DNA of 6,533 bases from DATKKX01 sp035542775. GTDB taxonomy: Bacteria > Planctomycetota > Phycisphaerae > UBA1845 > UTPLA1. Position 1 is the first letter of the stretch, and the number at the start of each line of letters is the position of its first letter. The notes under the pieces were generated by a model that searched no databases, was not told the DNA's origin, and saw only the letters and a list, made by a program, of their open reading frames with translations. Positions 1 through 6,250 of this stretch are shown one piece after another. Position numbers and translations under genes: made by a program. The stretch covers positions 1 to 6,533 of the forward strand of contig DATKKX010000411.1 of NCBI GenBank assembly GCA_035542775.1. Reading direction: 5' to 3'.

Positions 1-760
1 TGTAGCGCCGCATGAATACCTGGATATACACGTTGTGCCCGAAGTCGTGCAGAATGCCGTGCCCAAGGCACCACGCCAGGAACGGGGCGAAACCGATGAG
101 CAGCCCTCCGGCGAAGGAGGCGCCGCGGCGCCCCAGTTCGCTCGCCGATGACCCGCCCATGCCCGGCCGCGAATCAAGCGCGATCCAGGCCAGGCCCGCG
201 GCGGCTACATATGTCCCCACTTCAAGGCTGTACAGCGCCGCCAGCGCGCACAATATGCCGGCCGCCGCCAGCCACCACGTCCTCCGCGAGAAGATGAACA
301 TGCCCAGGCAGGCCACGGACAAAAAGCCGAAGATCTGCCGATCCGAGATTTCGTAAAGACAGGTCAGCAGGACCAGACCTGTTCCCGCCACGATGCCGGG
401 GTGACGGAGAATGGCAGTGGCGGCAAGCATCGTCGCCAGTAACCCCAGGGGCGGGAGGTACCCGCGGTAGATGTAGCTGTTCTCGCCGAGCCGTCTCAGC
501 GACTCCACCGATTCGCCGAACAGCCTGCAGGCCACCACAGGTTTGATGACGTTCTCCCCCAGGCCGTGCTGGACAAAGACGTCGCGGAACGGCAGTTTCC
601 CGTCGAAGATCGCGTCGATGTGCGCGAGGCGCTCGCCCTCGTGAAAGAAGTCCAGGTTCCCGTCCACGTCCCCGTCGTAAGACAGCGCATAGGCCGCCGC
701 CAGCAAGGCCAGGTAGATCACCGGCTTGCCGGGTCGAAGCAGTGTTTTCCGGTCAAGCAT
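1..760 (-). CDS. Polytopic membrane protein, GT-C glycosyltransferase-like (partial, C-terminus beyond window)
   Basis: An uninterrupted minus-strand frame runs from an ATG at 760-758 to the left edge (253 codons, no stop), so the C-terminal part is missing. It opens with a basic segment and a hydrophobic helix (about residues 13-28, VIYLALLAAAYAL). An extracytoplasmic loop follows, rich in acidic residues: DFFHEGE at 37-43 and LPFRDVFVQHG at 56-66. Several hydrophobic helices come after it (GLLATMLAATAIL, GLVLLTCL, WWLAAAGILCALAAL, AGGLLIGFAPFLAW). An acidic first loop after TM1 followed by many helices is typical of GT-C enzymes such as PMT/ArnT-type (GT39/GT83) proteins, which transfer sugars from polyprenyl-phosphate carriers at the membrane. 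The exact family and substrate are inference. It lies 66 bases downstream of metF on the same strand and may be cotranscribed. No strong Shine-Dalgarno sequence is visible, so the start is moderately certain. Confidence 0.6.
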   Translation of the reverse strand, partial: MLDRKTLLRPGKPVIYLALLAAAYALSYDGDVDGNLDFFHEGERLAHIDAIFDGKLPFRDVFVQHGLGENVIKPVVACRLFGESVESLRRLGENSYIYRGYLPPLGLLATMLAATAILRHPGIVAGTGLVLLTCLYEISDRQIFGFLSVACLGMFIFSRRTWWLAAAGILCALAALYSLEVGTYVAAAGLAWIALDSRPGMGGSSASELGRRGASFAGGLLIGFAPFLAWCLGHGILHDFGHNVYIQVFMRRY

Positions 761-826
761 GCTTACAGCTCTGCGACGCCGCGACGTCGATCTGATCGCT
801 TCCCTTGGTCCGTCGGCCGATCGAGA

Positions 827-1735
827 TCACGCGGGGTATCTCGCCGGCGGCCAGATCGTCCGCAGTGCCGTTAGAATGGTCCGCGTTGCTGCTGATCGGT
901 TCAAGGTGTAAAAATGAATCCCCGGCGCGCCTCGCTGCAGCAGATCCAGGCACTGTGCCGACGCGTGCGCCACGCCCAGGGATAGCACCGCCTCAGGCCG
1001 GTCCTTCAGTTGCTCCAGTTCAGCCAGGAGCGTTTCCGGAATCGAGGCGCCGCACATCTGCGTGAACCTCTGCACCTGCTCGAAATTGGTGATGGGCATG
1101 ATGCCCGGTATGATCGGCACTCCGATGCCCGCCTTCCGCGCCCTCAGCACGAAATCGAAATACACCTGGTTGTCGAAGAACAACTGCGTGATGAGGAACT
1201 CGCAGCCCGAGTCCACCTTGCTGCGCAGGTTTTCAAGATCCCGGGCCAAATCGCGCCGCCCGTCCGCGCCGACGCATTCGACGTGGCCTTCCGCATAGCA
1301 GGCTCCCCCCAGGCAGAACCGGTAGCATCGCTTGATGAAGGCGGCCAGCTCGCTGGCGTGGGCGAATCCGCCCCGCACAGGCTCGAATTCCTCCTGGCCC
1401 CTGGGCGGATCGCCGCGCAGGGCCAGCACGTTCTCAACCCCGGCGAGTTGGAGCCGTTGCAGCACCCCCTCAATCTCATGCGAGGTCGCGCCCACGCAGG
1501 TCAGGTGGGCCAGCACCTCGAACCCCGTCGTCCGCTTGATCTCGGTGACAAGCTGGACGGTCCGATCGCGCGTGCTGCCCCCGGCGCCGTAGGTGACCGA
1601 AACGAATGTCGGCTGGAGGTCGTGCAACGACGCAATCGCGCTGCGCAGCTCATCGGCCCCGGCCTCGGTCTTGGGCGGGAAGAACTCGAAGGAAAAGCAT
1701 GGATGTCCGCTGGATAAAAGCTCGCGTATTCTCAT
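827..1735 (-). CDS. metF: 5,10-methylenetetrahydrofolate reductase
   Basis: Flavoprotein that reduces 5,10-methylene-tetrahydrofolate to 5-methyl-tetrahydrofolate, the methyl donor for methionine synthesis; cytoplasmic TIM barrel. Counting from the chosen start (302 aa, normal for bacterial MetF), visible motifs are FEFFPPK at 16-22 with the catalytic Glu17, SVTYGAGGSTRDR at 46-58, HLTC at 77-80, LALRGDPP at 104-111 with the FAD/folate-site Asp109, GGACYAEGH at 143-151, ITQLFFDN at 182-189, PIIPGIMPI at 207-215 and HFYTLNR at 274-280. The frame stays open to an ATG at 1801, but the 22 extra residues (MGPISPIGPIAV...) are encoded by repeats and precede the conserved fold. I therefore chose the ATG at 1735, which has GAGAAG just upstream. 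No C-terminal SAM-binding regulatory domain is present, as is usual in bacteria. The loop usually CYPEGH reads CYAEGH here (GCG for CCG). kdsB is divergent to it. Confidence 0.95.
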   Translation of the reverse strand: MRIRELLSSGHPCFSFEFFPPKTEAGADELRSAIASLHDLQPTFVSVTYGAGGSTRDRTVQLVTEIKRTTGFEVLAHLTCVGATSHEIEGVLQRLQLAGVENVLALRGDPPRGQEEFEPVRGGFAHASELAAFIKRCYRFCLGGACYAEGHVECVGADGRRDLARDLENLRSKVDSGCEFLITQLFFDNQVYFDFVLRARKAGIGVPIIPGIMPITNFEQVQRFTQMCGASIPETLLAELEQLKDRPEAVLSLGVAHASAQCLDLLQRGAPGIHFYTLNRSAATRTILTALRTIWPPARYPA

Positions 1736-1778
1736 GGTCTTCTCGGCGCCGCCTGCCCTGCACGTTACTGCTATCGGC

Positions 1779-1870
1779 CCTATCGGCGAGATAGGTCCCA
1801 TACTTTGACGTCTCGCGCGGTTTTCCTCTGTCGCGCGATCCGTCAGCTCCGCAAGCGGCTCAAGCCTGAC
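1779..1870 (-). repeat. Cluster of inverted repeats in the putative metF leader
   Basis: Three perfect stems lie between the candidate metF -10 box and the metF start. CCTATC/GATAGG (1779-1784 with 1790-1795) has a 5-base loop. CGCGCG/CGCGCG (1814-1819 with 1832-1837) has a 12-base loop. GTCAG/CTGAC (1842-1846 with 1866-1870) encloses CCGC/GCGG (1849-1852 with 1855-1858). A direct repeat CTATCGGC occurs at 1771-1778 and 1780-1787. None of these matches a SAM, SAH or cobalamin riboswitch core that I can recognise, and no poly-T follows any stem on the minus strand. They could be RNA structure, protein-binding palindromes or chance in G+C-rich DNA. Confidence 0.35.
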
Positions 1871-1881
1871 GCGCTACCTCA

Positions 1882-1887
1882 ATTATA
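1882..1887 (-). promoter_or_regulatory. Candidate -10 element for metF
   Basis: The minus strand carries a perfect TATAAT here, in the gap between the divergent metF and kdsB genes. The matching -35 is poor (CTGAAG about 16 bases upstream), so this is only a candidate sigma-70 promoter. Transcription would start near 1875 and give metF a leader of about 140 nt containing the inverted repeats listed separately. Confidence 0.35.
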
Positions 1888-1972
1888 GGCAACCGACACT
1901 CGCCTTCAGGTCATGCCCCCGCAAGCCGCATATTCTTTGACAGCACCATCACGCAGCGATATTTTCACCGGC

Positions 1973-2722
1973 GTGAATGCCATCGCCATTATCCCGGCAC
2001 GCTATGCCTCCACCCGCTTCCCCGGCAAACCGCTGCTGCGCGACACCGGCAAATACCTCATCCAGCACGTCTGCGAGCAGGTCGGCAGGGCCCGATCGAT
2101 CGCCGAGGTCATCGTCGCCACCGACGACGAGCGGATCGCCGAGGCCGTTCAGTCGTTCGGCGGCCGCATCGCCATGACCCGCGCCGATCATCCCAGCGGC
2201 ACCGATCGCGTGGCCGAGGTCGCCCGCGGCCTGGATGCCGAGATCATCGTGAACGTCCAGGGCGACGAGCCCGAGATCGAGCCGGGCAACATCGACAAGC
2301 TCGTCGGCCTCCTGGTGGACGACCCCACCGTGCGAATCGGAACCCTCGCCTGCCCCTTTCCCCCTGGCGCCGATCCGACCGATCCGAACGCCGTCAAGGT
2401 TGTTCTCGACGCCCGTGGGCGCGCACTCTATTTTTCCCGCTCGCTCATCCCCTACCCGCGCGACACTGCCGGCCGCCCCACCACGCCAGGCCAGTGGCTG
2501 CTCCACCTGGGCATCTATGCCTATCGCCGCCCATTCCTGCTCGATTTGGCCAAGCTGCCGCCCACCCCGCTGGAGCAGCGCGAAAAGCTCGAACAGCTCC
2601 GCGTCCTCGAAAACGGCTACACCATGGCCGTCGGTACGGTTGACAAGGCCGCCATCGGCATCGACACGCCGGAAGACTACGCCGCATTTGTGGCTCGGTG
2701 CCGGGCCGGTGCCGGGCGATGA
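1973..2722 (+). CDS. kdsB: 3-deoxy-manno-octulosonate cytidylyltransferase (CMP-KDO synthetase)
   Basis: Cytoplasmic enzyme that activates KDO with CTP to give CMP-KDO and pyrophosphate, the step before KDO is added to lipid A. With the start used here it has 249 residues, the usual family length. Motifs are IIPARYASTRFPGKPL at 6-21 (nucleotide-binding loop with Arg10, Ser13, Arg15, Lys19), VATDDERI at 48-55, HPSGTDRVAE at 73-82, VNVQGDEP at 93-100 with the Mg-binding Asp98, NAVKVV at 139-144, ALYFSRSLIP at 151-160, HLGIYAYR at 178-185, PLEQREKLEQLRVLENG at 199-215 and GIDTPED at 229-235. The start is uncertain. GTG at 1973 sits directly before the conserved fold, while an ATG at 1913 with a weak AGG upstream would add 20 residues without recognisable function. 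The usual SRSPIP or SRAPIP motif has Leu in place of the Pro. metF is divergent. The next plus-strand gene is 278 bases away, so kdsB is probably monocistronic here. Confidence 0.95.
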   Translation: MNAIAIIPARYASTRFPGKPLLRDTGKYLIQHVCEQVGRARSIAEVIVATDDERIAEAVQSFGGRIAMTRADHPSGTDRVAEVARGLDAEIIVNVQGDEPEIEPGNIDKLVGLLVDDPTVRIGTLACPFPPGADPTDPNAVKVVLDARGRALYFSRSLIPYPRDTAGRPTTPGQWLLHLGIYAYRRPFLLDLAKLPPTPLEQREKLEQLRVLENGYTMAVGTVDKAAIGIDTPEDYAAFVARCRAGAGR

Positions 2723-2798
2723 CCACCACTCAACCTCCCCCCGTCAACCAACCTCAGCCGCCCTTCGCTCACACCGCCTTGCGAAAATCCCGGCACAT

Positions 2799-2939
2799 CT
2801 ACAGGCACCGCCAATGCTGGTAACGCGGGCGCCGCATGGTGCCTCGGACAAGAGTCTCAACCCGACCTCCTGCCTGGACGATCCTCGCCGAGATATTGGG
2901 CCCGGTGATGCCCCGGAAACGGATGTGATGGGTCTCCAT
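2799..2939 (-). CDS. Possible small basic protein, 46 aa, unknown
   Basis: This minus-strand ORF fills much of the gap between kdsB and the chemoreceptor gene. AAGGAG lies 11 bases before its ATG at 2939, the best ribosome-binding sequence on this strand of the gap. About three quarters of its codons end in G or C (34 of 46), as expected for coding DNA in this genome. The product is Arg-rich, begins METHHIRFRGITG and ends RPRYQHWRCL before a TAG. The same frame after that TAG reads MCRDFRKAV and then stops, so the 3' end could be a decayed extension in which RCL and MC formed a Cys pair. It would be divergent from the chemoreceptor gene (61 bases between starts) and convergent with kdsB. I do not recognise a family. 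It may instead be non-coding. Confidence 0.3.
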   Translation of the reverse strand: METHHIRFRGITGPNISARIVQAGGRVETLVRGTMRRPRYQHWRCL

Positions 2940-3000
2940 TGTATCTGACACTCCTTGTTTTTTCGGGTACGCACCGCCCGCTGTGCCAAAGGAGCATGCC

Positions 3001-4539
3001 ATGGGGTTTCGGTCAAAGCTCGTCCTTGTCGGCGTCCTGCAACTGGCGGTCATCTGCGCGCTTCTCTTCGCGGTCTACACCGGAAAAGCCCGGCAGTCCG
3101 TCCGGCAACAGTTCGTGGAAAAAGCCCGCAGCATTGTCCTCACCACCGAATCGGCCCGTGAGGAAGTCGGCAGGATGTGGGACTCGGGAGTCCTTACACC
3201 GGCGCAGCTTCGCGATTGGGTCGCGAAGAACGACCTGCCCCGCGTCCTCCAGGCCGTCCCCGTGGTCGTCGCATGGCGGTCCGCCATGGCCAAGGCCGAC
3301 GAGGGCCAGTACGAGTTTCGAGTGCCGAAGCTCAACGCCCGCAACGCCAAGAACCAGCCCGACGAGCTTGAGGCTCGCGTGCTCAAGATGTTCGAGTCAG
3401 GCGGCGTTCAGGAGTACTACGAGCTCGACCCCTCCCAGAACGCCATCCGTTATTTCCGCCCCATCCGGCTGACGCAGGAGTGCCTGATGTGCCACGGCGA
3501 TCCGGCCACCTCCAGGCAACTGTGGAACAACGACAAGGGCCAGGATCCCACCGGCGTGGCCATGGAGAATTGGAAAGCCGGCGAGGTCCACGGCGCGTTC
3601 GAGGTTGTGCAGTCCCTGAACGAGGCTGACGCGGCCATTCACGCTTCCGTGTACAAAGGCGCGGCCATCGTCGCCGGCCTGATGTTCCTCGCCGCCGCCG
3701 TGTTCTACTTCGCCATTCATCGCATCGTCGTGCGCGGCGTCATCGGCCCGGTCAAGCGGATCGCGCTTGGCCTGAACGAGGGCGCCGAGCAGGTCAGTGC
3801 CGCCGCCAGCCAGGTCTCCTCTGCCAGCCAGATGCTCGCCCAGGGCGCCACCGAACAGGCCGCCACTCTGCAGGACGCGGCCAGCTCCCTGACAACCGTC
3901 GCGGAGATGACCCGCACCAATGCCAACGATGCCGAGCAGGCCAATTCCCTCAGCACCGAGGCCCGCCAGGCGGCCGAGCGCGGCGATCACATCATGGTCC
4001 AGCTCAACGAGGCCATGACCGCCATCAACCAGTCCTCCGACCAGATCAGCAAGATCATCAAGACCATCGAGGAAATCGCCTTTCAAACCAACCTTCTGGC
4101 GTTGAACGCCGCCGTCGAGGCGGCGCGGGCCGGCGAGCATGGCAAGGGTTTTGCCGTCGTGGCCGACGAGGTTCGCAATCTGGCCCAAAGAGCCGCCAGC
4201 GCGGCCCGGGAGACCACTTCCCTGATCGAAAACTCCGTCGAGCGGACGCGCGAAGGTGCCCGGGTGGCCGGGGAAGTGGGCGAGGCCCTCAGCGCGATTG
4301 TCGGGCACGTCAAGGGCGTCTCCGACCTGGTCGCCAAAATCACGAGTGCGAGCCAGGATCAGGCCCACGGGGTCGAGCAGGTGAATGGAACGACGACCCA
4401 ATTGGATCGCGTCACGCAGCAGAACGCCGCGGCCTCAGAGGAAGCCGCCGCCGCTGCCGAAGAGCTGGCCTCGCAGTCGGTGACGGTCCGACAGATGGTG
4501 AGCGACCTGGTTCAGATCGTCGGGGCGGAGAAGCCCTGA
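3001..4539 (+). CDS. Methyl-accepting chemotaxis protein with heme-c DUF3365 (Tll0287-like) sensor
   Basis: Transmembrane chemoreceptor, 512 aa. TM1 is at about residues 7-27. The periplasmic region to about 220 looks like a DUF3365/Tll0287-like PAS-type sensor: the segment YEFRVPKLNARNAKNQPDELE is followed by YFRPIRLTQE and a single c-type heme motif, C161-L-M-C164-H165, then GDP. TM2 is at about 221-240. After it there is only a short HAMP-like helix (GPVKRIALGLNEGAEQV) before the long coiled-coil signalling domain. The hairpin tip at about 358-396 contains EIAFQTNLLALNAAVEAARAGE and KGFAVVADEVRNLAQRA, the CheA/CheW contact region. EQA-type sites (EGAEQV, GATEQAATLQ) are plausible CheR/CheB methylation positions, and no C-terminal CheR-tethering pentapeptide is seen. 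The start at 3001 has AAAGGAG 6 bases upstream; the in-frame ATG at 2983 precedes that Shine-Dalgarno sequence and is less likely. Heme attachment needs export and cytochrome c maturation. The role in redox, gas or energy taxis is inference. No che genes are in the window. Confidence 0.93.
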   Translation: MGFRSKLVLVGVLQLAVICALLFAVYTGKARQSVRQQFVEKARSIVLTTESAREEVGRMWDSGVLTPAQLRDWVAKNDLPRVLQAVPVVVAWRSAMAKADEGQYEFRVPKLNARNAKNQPDELEARVLKMFESGGVQEYYELDPSQNAIRYFRPIRLTQECLMCHGDPATSRQLWNNDKGQDPTGVAMENWKAGEVHGAFEVVQSLNEADAAIHASVYKGAAIVAGLMFLAAAVFYFAIHRIVVRGVIGPVKRIALGLNEGAEQVSAAASQVSSASQMLAQGATEQAATLQDAASSLTTVAEMTRTNANDAEQANSLSTEARQAAERGDHIMVQLNEAMTAINQSSDQISKIIKTIEEIAFQTNLLALNAAVEAARAGEHGKGFAVVADEVRNLAQRAASAARETTSLIENSVERTREGARVAGEVGEALSAIVGHVKGVSDLVAKITSASQDQAHGVEQVNGTTTQLDRVTQQNAAASEEAAAAAEELASQSVTVRQMVSDLVQIVGAEKP

Positions 4540-4642
4540 CGCCGCAAACCAGCGAACGAGGACCGGAACATAGCTCTTGCCTCCTGCTCGTTGGCGATCC
4601 ATACTATTGGCTTCCCGGTGATCCTCGCCAGGAGAGCTTTTT

Positions 4643-4663
4643 GACGCGATGCTTAATCGCGTC
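4643..4663. repeat. Perfect 8-bp inverted repeat
   Basis: GACGCGAT at 4643-4650 and ATCGCGTC at 4656-4663 pair perfectly around the 5-base loop GCTTA. Five T residues (4638-4642) precede the stem on the plus strand, which is the wrong side for a plus-strand intrinsic terminator, and on the minus strand the stem is followed by A residues. It lies 104 bases after the chemoreceptor stop and 124 before the next gene. It could be an operator, an mRNA-stabilising hairpin or an unconventional terminator. Confidence 0.45.
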
Positions 4664-4713
4664 GGTGTGTACGCCGTCATCATTTCCACGTCATGATTCC
4701 ACTTGAACGGCTG

Positions 4714-4737
4714 TCAGCCGGTCCAGGCTGATTTTTT
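4714..4737 (+). terminator. Intrinsic terminator, possibly with a competing upstream hairpin
   Basis: The stem TCAGCC (4714-4719) with GGCTGA (4726-4731) has a 6-base loop and is followed directly by six T (4732-4737), the layout of a Rho-independent terminator, although the stem is short. The left arm can alternatively pair with upstream bases: CGGCT (4708-4712) with AGCCG (4716-4720) across a 3-base loop. The two hairpins exclude each other, so this may be a simple 3' end for the chemoreceptor transcript or an attenuator ahead of the next gene. Confidence 0.5.
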
Positions 4738-4786
4738 GCGCACCCTCGAGTTGACGAATTCGATTCCCCGGAAGTGGTGACAATCG

Positions 4787-6139
4787 ATGAATGCATTCCT
4801 GACGCAAGAACAGTTCAGAAACGCAATACAAAAGGGCCTAGGACGAGCGATCTTACACCTAAAGCAAAATCGCTCGGAGCCCTACCTCCAAGAGGTGATC
4901 TATGCCTGCACGCATTGCACTGCCTGGGACCTACAGTGCGAGGAACCTCGCGACAGGTACCTCAGATGGGCCATCGCGCTGACGGGACCCCATCCAAGCC
5001 TCCGCAAGGCTGTCCTGAATGCTCTGTCGACATCCACTGAGCCCGCCACGACGTATCAAGTGTTCGCTCTGGCGGGCGGATACGCCGCGCAAGGCGACCA
5101 ACAGGCTAGACGAATAATCTATGAGAAATTCGACAGAAACGACGCGGAAGCCGAATTCATCGGGGCCGATACGATCATCAAGCTGGATCACGTCGAGGGA
5201 CTCCTATACGTCGCAAGGAGAATAGGTCGTGACGTGCTGCAGAAACTTTCCGATGGTGCGGTGCATCTTTCCGCGATTATTGGCGAGAGCTCACAGGAAC
5301 AGGAGGCCAGGGAAGCGCTCAATCAGGCGGCCACCAGCGACCCAGCAATTCGAGCCTACTTGGAGGCCCTGGTCGGAGATGAAGGAACATTCCGAGCGAA
5401 AGTGGAATCCGGCGACCGCCAAGGGCGATCGTTCGACGAGCTGCGCCGGGAAGTCGAAGCCTGCGAGACAGGTGTGCCGTTCATCCAATGGATCCGTTGG
5501 GCTCGCACAGCGACGCCCGACGACCTAGTCCAGGCCGCGAGGGCGATCGAACGGGAACAGCGGCCTGATCGGCTCTCAAAATACCTTTCCATCTTCCGGC
5601 GTACGAGGAAGACACCGTATCCGCTCGCTCCAGATCGACTGATCGAGCTGGTATCTTCGGGGGCCCCGTCCGTATCCCGTCTCGCCCTCCACGTCTTGAG
5701 CGGCGTACAACATCCAGCAATACGGCAGTTGTTCTTCCATCTCATTTCATCGCGGCGACATCTCGAATCAGCGTTCGGCTTGCTCCTGAGCAACTTTCGC
5801 CCGGGCGACGAGCAGTTCGTCTCGAAGTGGCTCGAGGAAGCGCAAGCTCGCGGCACCACCGCGTTGACCGCCGAGGAAACGCATGGCATCTGCCGCAACC
5901 TACTAGGACTCTTCCGGGCCATTGAGGACGTCGAGGCCGTAGTCCCATTGCTGTGGACCTACGAGAACACGCCGTGCGCCGAATGCCGAGCGAGCGCCAT
6001 CGAAGCCCTGATCAAGCGCAACGCCGTGTCCGAGGAATTGTTGACCGAGTGCCGCTTCGACTGCTGCAGCTGGACACGGAAACAGGCCAGGCAGGCCCTT
6101 CAGGATCGTCGGGGAAACCCCTTATTGCCCGGCCCTTGA
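4787..6139 (+). CDS. Conserved-looking all-helical (HEAT-like) protein of unknown function
   Basis: 450 residues, no signal peptide and no membrane segment, so probably cytoplasmic. The sequence is almost entirely amphipathic helix. Repeated short helical pairs (for example PSLRKAVLNAL, QQARRIIYEKF, SVSRLALHVL, AIRQLFFHLI, CRASAIEALIKR, TRKQARQAL) resemble a degenerate HEAT/ARM solenoid, which usually serves as a protein- or nucleic-acid-binding scaffold. The N-terminus (FRNAIQKGLGRAILHL, then ACTHCTAWDLQCEEPRDRYL) looks like a recognisable family signature, but I cannot name it. Cysteines cluster at 41/44/51 and again at 397/400 and 422/426/427; a metal site is possible but unproven. The ATG at 4787 lacks a clear Shine-Dalgarno sequence. 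ATA, CTA, TTA, AGA and AGG codons are visibly more frequent than in the flanking genes, suggesting recent transfer or low expression. It follows a putative terminator and ends 107 bases before pyrG. No enzymatic motif is visible. Confidence 0.8.
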   Translation: MNAFLTQEQFRNAIQKGLGRAILHLKQNRSEPYLQEVIYACTHCTAWDLQCEEPRDRYLRWAIALTGPHPSLRKAVLNALSTSTEPATTYQVFALAGGYAAQGDQQARRIIYEKFDRNDAEAEFIGADTIIKLDHVEGLLYVARRIGRDVLQKLSDGAVHLSAIIGESSQEQEAREALNQAATSDPAIRAYLEALVGDEGTFRAKVESGDRQGRSFDELRREVEACETGVPFIQWIRWARTATPDDLVQAARAIEREQRPDRLSKYLSIFRRTRKTPYPLAPDRLIELVSSGAPSVSRLALHVLSGVQHPAIRQLFFHLISSRRHLESAFGLLLSNFRPGDEQFVSKWLEEAQARGTTALTAEETHGICRNLLGLFRAIEDVEAVVPLLWTYENTPCAECRASAIEALIKRNAVSEELLTECRFDCCSWTRKQARQALQDRRGNPLLPGP

Positions 6140-6154
6140 CACCCTCGCTACAAT
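6125..6154 (+). promoter_or_regulatory. Candidate promoter for pyrG
   Basis: TACAAT at 6149-6154 matches the sigma-70 -10 consensus at 5 of 6 positions. TTGCCC at 6125-6130, 18 bases upstream, is a weak -35. A perfect TTGACA at 6136-6141 is also present, overlapping the stop of the preceding gene, but lies only 7 bases from the -10, too close to act with it. Transcription would start near 6161. A second weak candidate is TACACT at 6227-6232. Confidence 0.35.
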
Positions 6155-6160
6155 CGTCCC

Positions 6161-6250
6161 ATGCCGCACCAGAGAGAACGCGTCGATCGCTTGAGAATTT
6201 ATTGCGGCCCTTCGTCTCGAATCCGTTACACTCCCGGACGCCAATCATGA
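6161..6250 (+). CDS. Possible 29-codon leader ORF overlapping the pyrG start
   Basis: ATG at 6161 opens a 29-codon frame (begins MPHQRERVDRLRIYCG, Arg-rich) whose TGA at 6248-6250 overlaps the pyrG ATG as ATGA, the usual arrangement for translational coupling. Its ATG lies 7 bases after the TACAAT box, so a transcript from that box would be leaderless and begin at this codon. No Shine-Dalgarno sequence precedes it. An ORF this short can arise by chance, and no homology is recognised. Confidence 0.22.
   Translation: MPHQRERVDRLRIYCGPSSRIRYTPGRQS

Noticed and set aside
1010..1717. 235-codon plus-strand frame across metF
   Set aside because: Antisense to all of the conserved MetF motifs, with no recognisable domain; a shadow of metF.
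1736..1801. 22-residue N-terminal extension of MetF from the ATG at 1801
   Set aside because: It is encoded by a short inverted/direct repeat, precedes the conserved fold and exceeds usual family length; the ATG at 1735 has the better ribosome-binding sequence.
1949..2506. 185-codon minus-strand frame across kdsB
   Set aside because: Antisense to a complete, motif-rich kdsB; Gly/Asp-rich shadow composition.
2962..3000. TTGGCAC on the minus strand as a sigma-54 -24 element for the small ORF
   Set aside because: No GC doublet occurs at the required 10-base spacing, so the -24/-12 pattern is absent.
3397..4401. 334-codon open frame antisense to the chemoreceptor gene
   Set aside because: It mirrors the strongly biased codons of a confident MCP on the other strand, is Gly/Leu/Asp-rich low-complexity, and shows no family motif; a G+C-rich shadow frame.
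4572..4642. Long imperfect hairpin (AGCTCT with AGAGCT, GGCGA with TCGCC) ending in five T, as a chemoreceptor terminator
   Set aside because: The paired blocks are separated by large asymmetric bulges and a 27-base loop; the hairpin at 4714-4737 is a better terminator.
6191..6232. TTGAGA with TACACT as a pyrG promoter
   Set aside because: The spacer is about 30 bases; the nearer TTGCGG gives 19 bases but matches -35 poorly.
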